Position numbers and translations under genes: made by a program. This document shows, in pieces, positions 6,660 to 12,564 of a DNA stretch of 12,564 bases (within the stretch, counting starts at the first letter, position 1; every line of letters starts with the position of its first letter). The notes below the pieces were generated by a model, which saw only the letters and a list, made by a program, of their open reading frames with translations, searched no databases and was not told the DNA's origin. Origin of the DNA: Pacificimonas sp036351775 (lineage in GTDB: Bacteria; Pseudomonadota; Alphaproteobacteria; Sphingomonadales; Sphingomonadaceae); NCBI GenBank assembly GCA_036351775.1, contig JAZBPX010000016.1, forward strand, positions 1-12,564, read 5' to 3'.

Positions 6660-7865
6660 ATGCCGACTGTGGAGCCTTCCGTCCTTAGATGGGCGCGCGA
6701 AAGCGCGGGGCTTTCCGTTGAGGAAGCGGCAGCCAAAGTCGGTCTGAACGCAGCGCGGGGCGTTTCTGGCGCTGACAGACTCCGGGCACTCGAAAGCGAA
6801 AAAGGTGAAGTGTCTCGGCCGGTCCTGCTGAAAATGGTCCGGGCTTACAGACGTCCGCTCGTCTCCTTTTATCTCGACGAACCGCCCCTGCGCGGTGAAC
6901 GCGGCGAGGATTTTCGAACGCTGCCCGACCGGAGCTCGGATAGCGAACCTCTGGTGGACGCTTTAGTTCGTGACATCCGTGTACGGCAGGCGATGGTCAA
7001 ATCCGTTCTGCTGGACGAAGAAGAGGTTCGGCCGCTTCCGTTCGTGAACTCGATGGGCCGAGACGCGGGCGTCGCCTCTGTTCTGGCTTCGATCACAGAA
7101 ACTCTCGGTCTCGATCTTGCGGAGTTTCGCGCCCAAGCGTCCCCTGAAGACGGCTTCGCTCTTGTTCGCCGACAAGCGGAGAAGGCTGGCATCTATGTTC
7201 TGTTGATCGGAAATCTGGGCAGTCATCATACAGCGCTGGACGTGGACGTTTTTCGCGGGTTCGCACTTGCCGATCCGGTCGCGCCATTTGTCGTCATAAA
7301 TGACCAAGATGCCAAAACCGCGTGGTCGTTCACACTCATGCACGAACTGGCGCATATCTGGCTTGGGGAGACCGGCGTCAGTGGAGGTGACCTAGAAGGC
7401 GCTACAGAGCAATTCTGTAATGACGTAGCGAGCGAGTTTCTGTTGCCTGCGGAGGATCTGAGGCAGCTTCAGGTTCGCGTGGGCGGGACTGAAGAACAAG
7501 CCGCTCGCAAGATCACGGATTTTGCCAACGAGCGTTTAATCAGTCGTTCTTTGGTAGCGTACCGTCTCTACAAAACCGGAACTCTCGACCGCGCAATTTG
7601 GCAGAGTTTGACAAGTCGTTTTGCAGATGAGTGGCTGGCTAGTCGCGCGGCACGACGCGAACGAGCGCGCGCACAAGACGGCGGACCAAACTATTACGTC
7701 GTAAGGCGGCACAGGTTGGGGTCTGCATTGCTCAGTTTCGTAGCCCGAAATTTGAGTGAGGGTGTCCTGACGCCGACGAGAGCGAGCAAGCTCCTCGGCG
7801 TCAAACCTCGCAGTGTACACCCACTGTTGACTGGTGGCGCGCCGCCACTCGAGAATGGTGGCTAA
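6660..7865 (+). CDS. Xre-family regulator fused to ImmA/IrrE metallopeptidase (COG2856)
   Basis: Predicted antitoxin or stress regulator of 401 residues. An N-terminal helix-turn-helix occupies about residues 5-65 (LRWARESAGLSVEEAAAKVG, then RLRALE). The ImmA/IrrE zinc-peptidase domain follows, with HELAH at 228-232 (two His ligands and the catalytic Glu). ATEQFCNDVASEFLLP (248-263) is the family's second motif, and Glu250 is the likely third ligand. The C-terminus holds a basic RRERAR stretch and a possible second small helix-turn-helix (about 370-390, TRASKLLGVKPRSV). The DUF4411 PIN-like gene starts 3 bases after the stop, so the two are one operon. In related proteins the peptidase cleaves a bound repressor or responds to stress; whether this one cleaves anything is unknown. 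GC is clearly lower than in the genes on either side, suggesting later acquisition. Confidence 0.9.
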   Translation: MPTVEPSVLRWARESAGLSVEEAAAKVGLNAARGVSGADRLRALESEKGEVSRPVLLKMVRAYRRPLVSFYLDEPPLRGERGEDFRTLPDRSSDSEPLVDALVRDIRVRQAMVKSVLLDEEEVRPLPFVNSMGRDAGVASVLASITETLGLDLAEFRAQASPEDGFALVRRQAEKAGIYVLLIGNLGSHHTALDVDVFRGFALADPVAPFVVINDQDAKTAWSFTLMHELAHIWLGETGVSGGDLEGATEQFCNDVASEFLLPAEDLRQLQVRVGGTEEQAARKITDFANERLISRSLVAYRLYKTGTLDRAIWQSLTSRFADEWLASRAARRERARAQDGGPNYYVVRRHRLGSALLSFVARNLSEGVLTPTRASKLLGVKPRSVHPLLTGGAPPLENGG

Positions 7866-7868
7866 CGG

Positions 7869-8378
7869 ATGCTCTACCTTCTGGACGCCAACGTTCTGAT
7901 CACGGCGCACAATCTATACTATCCAGTAGATGCAGTACCTGAGTTTTGGGAATGGCTCGCGCATCAAGGAGAAGTCGGGAACCTGAAAATGCCGACTGAA
8001 ACTTTTGAAGAGGTCAAGGACGGCGGCAGGAAGGTAGAGACTGATTTACTTTACGCATGGGTTCGAGACACCGCTAACAAAGCAGCAATCCTGTTAGAAG
8101 ACGAGGTAGTGCCTCAGCTTGTTCAGGAGGTGACAGCGCGATACGCGCCGGACTTGAGAGATGACGAGCTGGATGCGATCGGCCGCGATCCGTTTCTCAT
8201 CGCCCACGCATTGGCCGATCCAGCCAACCGCTGCGTCGTAACGACGGAAGTTTCCAAGCGAACGACGCGAAGGCAGAACCGCCGCATACCCGATGTTTGT
8301 GAAGATATGAACGTGCGGTGCGTGGATACATTCAGCATGCTGAAAGCACTGAATTTTACGACGCGTTGGCAGAACTAA
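7869..8378 (+). CDS. DUF4411 family PIN-like protein, predicted toxin
   Basis: 169 residues with the PIN-nuclease layout. LLDANVL gives the first acidic residue, Asp6. TETFEEVKD (43-51) gives Glu47 or Glu48. GRDPFLIAHAL (105-115) gives Asp107. CVVTTEVSK (122-130) gives Glu127. Together they make the acidic set that binds Mg/Mn in PIN ribonucleases. DUF4411 proteins are often found beside Xre-COG2856 regulators and are predicted RNase toxins of type II pairs. The 3-base gap to the upstream gene indicates translational coupling. The reading is intact and the active-site residues are present, so the toxin could be active. Hand counts give 27/60 G+C at 8041-8100 against 45/60 at 9181-9240. The stop TAA merges into the ribosome binding site of the MaoC gene that follows. 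Confidence 0.85.
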   Translation: MLYLLDANVLITAHNLYYPVDAVPEFWEWLAHQGEVGNLKMPTETFEEVKDGGRKVETDLLYAWVRDTANKAAILLEDEVVPQLVQEVTARYAPDLRDDELDAIGRDPFLIAHALADPANRCVVTTEVSKRTTRRQNRRIPDVCEDMNVRCVDTFSMLKALNFTTRWQN

Positions 8379-8383
8379 GGGGG
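8378..8383 (+). promoter_or_regulatory. Ribosome binding site of the MaoC gene, overlapping the DUF4411 stop
   Basis: AGGGGG begins on the last base of the TAA of the upstream gene and lies 8 bases before ATG 8392. It favours 8392 over the in-frame GTG at 8383, which would overlap the site. Confidence 0.6.
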
Positions 8384-8391
8384 TGCCGCAC

Positions 8392-8847
8392 ATGGCCGGA
8401 ATCTGGTTCGATGAGCTGACGGTGGGGCAGGTGTTCGATCATGCCATCCGCCGCACGGTGACCGAGACGGACAATGTCATGTTCTCGACGCTGACGCATA
8501 ATCCGGCGCAGCTGCATCTGGACGCGGAATATATGAAGGGGACGGATTTCGGGCGGATCATCGTCAATTCGACCTTTACGCTGGGCCTGATGGTGGGGGT
8601 GTCGGTGGGCGACACGACGCTGGGGACGGCGGTGGCGAACCTCGGCTGGGACGAGGTGCGGTTTCCGGCGCCCGTGTTCATCGGCGATACGCTGCGGATC
8701 GAGACCGAGGTGGCTGAGCTGCGCGAATCGAAGTCGCGGCCGGGTGCGGGGATCGTGACCTTCATCCACCGCGCTTATAATCAGGACGATGTGCTGGTGG
8801 GGTCGTGCAAGCGGACGGGGCTGCAGCTGAAGAAGCCTGCCGCGTGA
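8392..8847 (+). CDS. MaoC-family (hot-dog fold) acyl-CoA hydratase
   Basis: Single hot-dog hydratase of 151 residues, cytoplasmic, predicted to add water to an enoyl-CoA. The catalytic region is LTHNPAQLHLDAEY (about 35-48). The His and following Asp of the hydratase-2 motif are present. The Asp of the usual DxNPLH is replaced by Asn when the motif is aligned on the His. I recall the same change in MaoC proteins paired with CitE-like lyases, such as mesaconyl-CoA or itaconyl-CoA hydratases. The stop overlaps the GTG start of a CitE-like lyase by 4 bases, so the two are co-translated and probably act in sequence: hydrate a C5 unsaturated dicarboxylyl-CoA, then cleave it. No CoA-transferase is seen to settle the substrate. 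No promoter of its own fits in the 13-base gap upstream, so it may depend on read-through or on a promoter inside the DUF4411 gene. Confidence 0.85.
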   Translation: MAGIWFDELTVGQVFDHAIRRTVTETDNVMFSTLTHNPAQLHLDAEYMKGTDFGRIIVNSTFTLGLMVGVSVGDTTLGTAVANLGWDEVRFPAPVFIGDTLRIETEVAELRESKSRPGAGIVTFIHRAYNQDDVLVGSCKRTGLQLKKPAA

Positions 8848-9752
8848 CGGAGCCTGCGCCTAAGCCGCTGCGGTCGCTGCTGTTCATTCCGGGGGATAGC
8901 GAGAAGAAGCTGGCGAAGGTCGATAGCTGCGGCGCGGATGCGGTGATCCTGGACCTGGAGGACGCGGTAGCGCCCGCGAACAAGGGCGCGGCTCGGGGGC
9001 TGGTGGCGGACTTTCTGAACGCGCATCCAAAGGGTGAGCGGACCGGGCCGGAGATCTGGGTGCGGGTGAATCCGCTGGATACCGACCTGACCGAAGACGA
9101 CGTGGCGGCGGTGATGGCGGGCGCGCCGGACGGCCTGATGCAACCGAAGATCGACGGGCCGGCGGATGTGGCGGCGCTGTCGGAGGTGCTGGACCGGCAT
9201 GAGGCGGCGGCGGGCCTTGAGGCCGGGTCGACGCGCATCATTCCGGTGGCGACGGAGACGGCGGCGGCGCCCTTCCGGCTGGGCGATTTCGCGGAGGCGG
9301 AGCTGCCGCGGCTGGCGGGTCTGACTTGGGGCGCAGAGGATCTGTCGGCGGCGGTGGGGGCTACGACGAACCGGGCACCCAGCGGGGAGTGGGCGTTCAC
9401 CTACCGGCTGGTGCGGTCGCTGACCCTGATGGCGGCGCATGCGGCGGGGGTGCCCGCGATCGATACGCTCTATGCGGACTTTCGCGACGGCGAAGGGCTG
9501 CGGGCGTCGAGCGAAGAGGCGTTCGGTGAAGGCTTTTCCGGGCGGCTGGCGATCCACCCGGCGCAGGTGGCGGCGATTAACGAGAGCTTCTCGCCATCCG
9601 CCGAGCAGGCGGCGCTGGCGCGGCGGATCGTGGCGGCGTTTGCGGGGGCGGAGGGCGCGGGGACGGTAGGGATCGACGGGAAGATGTATGACCGGCCGCA
9701 CCTGAAGGCGGCGCGGCGGACCTTGGCGCTGCACGAGGCGGCGGGCGCGTAG
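8844..9752 (+). CDS. CitE-like CoA ester lyase (HpcH/HpaI aldolase superfamily)
   Basis: 302 residues. Mg-dependent lyase that cleaves a beta-hydroxyacyl-CoA such as malyl-, methylmalyl- or citramalyl-CoA. GTG 8844 is chosen because it overlaps the MaoC stop (GTGA) and gives the normal N-terminus RSLLFIPGDSEKKLAK; the frame is open further upstream only inside the MaoC gene. The metal and CoA motifs of the family are seen: VILDLEDAVAP (34-44), WVRVNP, LMQPKI, the TE pair in IIPVATETAAA, LTWGAEDLSA, and the C-terminal AIHPAQVAAINESFSPS. Pairing with a MaoC hydratase recalls the itaconate (Ich-Ccl) and ethylmalonyl-CoA (Mcl-Mch) routes; the exact substrate cannot be read from sequence. The gene is very GC-rich, like mmsA. 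A REPIN-like palindrome begins 8 bases after its stop. Confidence 0.88.
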   Translation: MTEPAPKPLRSLLFIPGDSEKKLAKVDSCGADAVILDLEDAVAPANKGAARGLVADFLNAHPKGERTGPEIWVRVNPLDTDLTEDDVAAVMAGAPDGLMQPKIDGPADVAALSEVLDRHEAAAGLEAGSTRIIPVATETAAAPFRLGDFAEAELPRLAGLTWGAEDLSAAVGATTNRAPSGEWAFTYRLVRSLTLMAAHAAGVPAIDTLYADFRDGEGLRASSEEAFGEGFSGRLAIHPAQVAAINESFSPSAEQAALARRIVAAFAGAEGAGTVGIDGKMYDRPHLKAARRTLALHEAAGA

Positions 9753-9759
9753 CCCTCAC

Positions 9760-9861
9760 CTGTCATCCTGACGCAGGTCAGGACCCACTCCATATTTGGT
9801 GGCACCCGATGGTTTGGTGCAGAAGTCACGGCGTGGGTCCTGACCTGCGTCAGGATGACAG
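9760..9861. repeat. REPIN-like element: two REP hairpins in inverted orientation
   Basis: Two perfect 29-base arms (9760-9788 and 9833-9861) are reverse complements, separated by 44 bases. Each arm is itself a hairpin: TCCTGAC-GCAG-GTCAGGA at 9766-9783 and its mirror at 9838-9855. The centre holds a smaller repeat, GCACC/GGTGC. This is the REP-doublet (REPIN) design of non-autonomous elements spread by RAYT transposases. Sequences with GTCATCCTGA and CAGGTCAGGA cores recur between genes in many alphaproteobacteria. It lies just after the lyase stop, where it may block transcription or protect the 3' end. No RAYT gene is in the window. Confidence 0.8.
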
Positions 9862-9950
9862 TGGGAGGGGGCTCGTGGAGCACCACAAGCCTTGCACCGA
9901 CTCTGCGCAGCCGACAGGGCGGGCCGGTAATCTGATGAGGGAGTCTGGCC

Positions 9951-11447
9951 ATGCGCCAAATCGAACATTTCATCGGCGGGGGCCCCGCGCCGGGCGGCAG
10001 CCGCAAGCACAAGATCTGGAACCCCTCCACCGGCGAGGTGCAGGCGGAGGTGCTGCTGGGGACGGCGGCGGAGCTGGACAAGGCGGTGGCGAACGCGAAG
10101 GCCGCGCAGCCGGCCTGGGCCATGACGAACCCGCAGAAGCGCGCGCGCGTGATGTTCGACTACAAGCGCATCGTCGAAGGGCGCATGGACGAGCTGGCGG
10201 CGCTCTTGTCATCCGAACATGGCAAGGTGATCGCCGACGCGAAGGGCGATGTGCAGCGCGGGCTCGACGTGATCGAGTTCGCCTGCGGCATCCCGCACGT
10301 CCTGAAGGGCGACTATACGCAAGGGGCGGGGCCGGGGATCGACGTCTATTCCATGCGGCAGCCGCTCGGCATCGGCGCGGGCATCACGCCGTTCAACTTT
10401 CCGGCCATGATCCCGATGTGGATGTTCGGCGTGTCGGTCGCGGTCGGCAATGCGATGATCATCAAGCCGTCGGAGCGCGACCCGTCGGTGCCGATGAAGC
10501 TGGCCGAGATCATGCTGGAGGCCGGCCTGCCGGAGGGCATCTTGCAGGTTGTGAATGGCGACAAGGAGATGGTCGACGCCATCCTCGATCATCCGGATAT
10601 CGCGGGCGTCAGCTTCGTCGGCTCGTCCGACATCGCGCACTATGTCTATCGCCGCGGCGTCGACAACGGCAAGCGCGTGCAGGCCATGGGCGGCGCGAAG
10701 AACCACGGCATCGTCATGCCCGACGCCGACCTCGACCAGGTGGTGAACGACCTGTCGGGCGCGGCGTTCGGATCGGCGGGCGAGCGCTGCATGGCGCTGC
10801 CTGTGGCGGTGCCGGTCGGCGAGAAAACGGCCAATGACCTGCGCGAGGCGATGATCCCGGCGATCGAGAAGCTGCGCGTAGGCGTGTCCAGCGACCCCGA
10901 CGCCGATTACGGCCCGGTCGTGACGCCGGAGCACCGCGAGCGGGTGAAGGGCTGGATCGCGAAGGGCGTCGAGGAAGGCGCGGAGCTAGTCGTCGACGGG
11001 CGCGAATTTTCGATGCAGGGGCATGAGGACGGCTTCTTCATCGGCCCCAGCCTGTTCGATCATGTGACGCCCGAAATGTCGTCCTACCGCGAGGAAATCT
11101 TTGGTCCCGTCCTGCAACTGGTGCGGGCCGAGAGCTTCGAGGAGGCGCTGTCGCTGCCGAGCCAGCATCAGTATGGCAACGGCGTCGCGATCTTCACGCG
11201 GAACGGCCACGCCGCGCGCGAATTCGCGGCCCGCGTCGATGTGGGCATGGTGGGCATCAACGTGCCGATCCCGGTGCCGGTCGCCTATCACAGTTTTGGC
11301 GGCTGGAAGCGCTCCGCCTTCGGCGATCAGGGCCAGCACGGCATGGAGGGCGTCCGCTTCTGGACCAAGCTGAAAACGGTGACGCAGCGCTGGCCCGACG
11401 GCGGCGCGGATGACGGGAATGCGTTCGTCATTCCGACGATGGGGTGA
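9951..11447 (+). CDS. mmsA: CoA-acylating methylmalonate-semialdehyde dehydrogenase
   Basis: Last specific step of valine catabolism: methylmalonate semialdehyde plus NAD+ and CoA gives propionyl-CoA, CO2 and NADH; also takes malonate semialdehyde. It has 498 residues, the normal length. AGGGAG stands 7 bases before ATG. Aldehyde-dehydrogenase landmarks are present: TPFNFPAMIPMWMFG (146-160), IKPSERDPS (171-179) and the catalytic Cys280 in FGSAGERCMA. The segment MGGAKNHGIVMPDAD (246-260) lacks the general-base Glu of ordinary aldehyde dehydrogenases, as expected for the CoA-dependent MmsA type. The C-terminal PIPVPVAYHSFGGWK is also family-typical. It is separated from mmsB by one unrelated small gene on the same strand. 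The REPIN lies upstream, so it may have its own promoter in 9862-9937. Confidence 0.96.
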   Translation: MRQIEHFIGGGPAPGGSRKHKIWNPSTGEVQAEVLLGTAAELDKAVANAKAAQPAWAMTNPQKRARVMFDYKRIVEGRMDELAALLSSEHGKVIADAKGDVQRGLDVIEFACGIPHVLKGDYTQGAGPGIDVYSMRQPLGIGAGITPFNFPAMIPMWMFGVSVAVGNAMIIKPSERDPSVPMKLAEIMLEAGLPEGILQVVNGDKEMVDAILDHPDIAGVSFVGSSDIAHYVYRRGVDNGKRVQAMGGAKNHGIVMPDADLDQVVNDLSGAAFGSAGERCMALPVAVPVGEKTANDLREAMIPAIEKLRVGVSSDPDADYGPVVTPEHRERVKGWIAKGVEEGAELVVDGREFSMQGHEDGFFIGPSLFDHVTPEMSSYREEIFGPVLQLVRAESFEEALSLPSQHQYGNGVAIFTRNGHAAREFAARVDVGMVGINVPIPVPVAYHSFGGWKRSAFGDQGQHGMEGVRFWTKLKTVTQRWPDGGADDGNAFVIPTMG

Positions 11448-11454
11448 GGGTGTG

Positions 11455-12009
11455 GTGATCGACGAGAATGAGCTGCTCGCGGGTGTCATACATCAAGGGG
11501 AGATCACGCAATGGGCGGGACGGCCTTGCCAAGGATTCGCATTCACAGCTTTTGATGTATTTTTAGTTCCCTTCAGCTTTCTTTGGGCAGGGTTTGCGGG
11601 AATGTGGAATCTTCTTGTCTGGTTTGCTGACGGCGGAGAGACGCCCTTTGCTTTTGGCGCTTTTGGGTTACCGTTTCTGATTGTCGGCGCTTATGTCAGT
11701 GTCGGCCGCCTTTTCCATGATCGTTGGCTTCGAAAAAACACCATCTACGCAGTCACGAACAAGCGCGCACTCGCAATCACCAAATCTGTTTTCGGGACGA
11801 AAACAAAGGTGGTTCGATTAGAGAATGCGAGCGTCAGTGCTTCGATCTCCCGGAATGGGCGAGGCACTTTGACATTCGGAGACGCGCCAGCATTCGATTT
11901 CACCGGATTCAGCTACTGGCTGCCATCCACCGGGCCGGGTCTGAAGTTTTTTCGGGTGGAGGAAGCGCGTGCGCTGGAAGAACTGATCGCACGTTTGCAG
12001 AGCAGGTAA
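11455..12009 (+). CDS. Small membrane protein with bacterial PH-like domain
   Basis: 184 residues, function unknown. It starts at GTG 11455, where AGGG lies 4 bases upstream; GTG 11452 is an alternative. It begins about 8 bases after the mmsA stop. Two hydrophobic segments (about 33-57 and 65-86) are followed by a beta-rich domain containing NTIYAVTNKRALAI (95-108), the hallmark of bacterial PH-like proteins. A short helix (ARALEELIARL) closes it. The soluble domain is probably cytoplasmic. Its lower GC (26/60 at 11521-11580 by hand count) and lack of a link to valine breakdown suggest that it was inserted between mmsA and mmsB. It may nevertheless be co-transcribed with them. Confidence 0.75.
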   Translation: MIDENELLAGVIHQGEITQWAGRPCQGFAFTAFDVFLVPFSFLWAGFAGMWNLLVWFADGGETPFAFGAFGLPFLIVGAYVSVGRLFHDRWLRKNTIYAVTNKRALAITKSVFGTKTKVVRLENASVSASISRNGRGTLTFGDAPAFDFTGFSYWLPSTGPGLKFFRVEEARALEELIARLQSR

Positions 12010-12054
12010 AACTATTTCGACGCGCCTTGCGGGTGCTTTCTGGAGGGCCTTGTC

Positions 12055-12564
12055 ATGAAAATCGCGTTTATCGGGCTTGGGAATATGGGCGGGGGGATGG
12101 CCGCCAATCTTGCCGGGGCGGGGCATGAGGTGCGGGCGTTCGACCTGAGCGCGGCGGCGCTGGCGGCGGCGGAGGCGAAGGGGTGTTCTGGTTTCTCCAG
12201 CGCTTCGGAGGCGTGTGCCGGGGTGGAGGCCGTCGTCTCGATGCTGCCCAATGGGGAGATCGTGAAAGCGGTTTACGAGGCGGACGTGATCGGGAGCGCA
12301 CCGGCGGGGGCGGTGCTGCTCGACTGCTCGACGATCGACGTCGCGACGGCGCGCAGCGTGATCGAGGCCGCCGAGAGCGCGGGCTATGACATGGTCGATG
12401 CGCCGGTGTCAGGCGGGATCGCGGCGGCGAAAGCGGGCTCGCTGACCTTCATGGTGGGCGGGACGGAGACGGCGTTCTCGCGCGCCGAGCCGATCCTTCA
12501 GGCGATGGGCAAGGCGGTGATCCACGCGGGCGATGCCGGGAACGGTCAGGCCGCGAAGATCTGC
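12055..12564 (+). CDS. mmsB: 3-hydroxyisobutyrate dehydrogenase, N-terminal part (cut by window end)
   Basis: Oxidises 3-hydroxyisobutyrate to methylmalonate semialdehyde with NAD+, supplying the substrate of MmsA. It starts at ATG 12055, with GGAGGG ending 7 bases upstream. The 170 visible residues are about 57% of the usual 295. The Rossmann nucleotide loop is IGLGNMGGGMAANL (6-19). Asp30 at the end of strand 2 favours NAD over NADP. The substrate motif DAPVSGG is at 115-121, and Lys168 in GNGQAAKIC is the expected catalytic lysine of the beta-hydroxyacid dehydrogenase family. The frame is open to the last base, so the C-terminal domain lies beyond the window. The gene is GC-rich and matches mmsA in codon use. 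Confidence 0.93.
   Translation, partial: MKIAFIGLGNMGGGMAANLAGAGHEVRAFDLSAAALAAAEAKGCSGFSSASEACAGVEAVVSMLPNGEIVKAVYEADVIGSAPAGAVLLDCSTIDVATARSVIEAAESAGYDMVDAPVSGGIAAAKAGSLTFMVGGTETAFSRAEPILQAMGKAVIHAGDAGNGQAAKIC

Noticed and set aside
6588..8392. Target-site duplication flanking the Xre-ImmA/PIN islet (shared GGGGTG near both ends)
   Set aside because: Six bases in a GC-rich context are not significant, and the spacing to the gene ends differs.
8781..9734. Long minus-strand frame opposite the CitE-like gene
   Set aside because: Composition is almost all Arg, His, Pro and Gln, typical of the antisense of a GC-rich gene; the plus-strand frame has full family motifs.
9760..9861. The palindrome as a CRISPR repeat or an ordinary intrinsic terminator
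   Set aside because: There is a single inverted pair, no direct repeats with spacers and no T-tract; the nested hairpins fit REP elements better.
9809..10837. Plus-strand frame of 342 codons overlapping mmsA
   Set aside because: Arg/Gly/Ala-rich out-of-frame reading of mmsA, starting inside the REPIN.

Overview
The window is GC-rich and reads like the chromosome of a heterotrophic alphaproteobacterium. The clues are the high GC, a large TonB-dependent receptor, a valine-catabolism cluster and a tRNA-Arg(CCG) fragment. Sphingomonadales or Hyphomonadales/Parvularculales-like groups are likely, but I cannot name the genus. No plasmid, rRNA, CRISPR array or intact insertion sequence is visible.

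Layout. (1) 1-117: the end of an integrated element. The 3' half of a tRNA-Arg(CCG) gene, from anticodon loop to CCA, lies at 73-117 with no matching 5' half, as expected of an att-site duplicate. (2) 118-460: mostly non-coding. (3) 461-6590: an envelope locus. Minus-strand genes encode a CpeT/CpcT-like lipoprotein, a TonB-dependent receptor and an alpha-helical-repeat lipoprotein. A second CpeT/CpcT-like lipoprotein is divergently transcribed. Three copies of a GntR-type operator-like palindrome (TTGTC-CA-GACAA twice, TTGTC-CA-TACAA once) sit upstream of the receptor and in the divergent promoter region, so the locus looks co-regulated. (4) 6591-8378: a lower-GC islet with an Xre-ImmA/IrrE metallopeptidase and a DUF4411 PIN-like protein 3 bp apart, a predicted toxin-antitoxin or stress pair. 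(5) 8392-12564: acyl-CoA and valine catabolism. It holds an overlapping MaoC hydratase/CitE-like lyase pair, a REPIN-like double palindrome, mmsA, an out-of-place PH-like membrane protein, and the start of mmsB, cut by the window edge.

How the genes work together. The receptor and three predicted lipoproteins probably form one uptake or envelope system for an unidentified ligand. The CpeT/CpcT fold is known from phycobilin attachment in cyanobacteria, and nothing here suggests phycobiliproteins. This locus, with its shared operator, is the best candidate for an undescribed system. The right-hand genes carry the last steps of valine breakdown: MmsB oxidises 3-hydroxyisobutyrate to methylmalonate semialdehyde and MmsA converts that to propionyl-CoA. 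The MaoC/CitE pair probably hydrates and cleaves a branched C4-C5 acyl-CoA.
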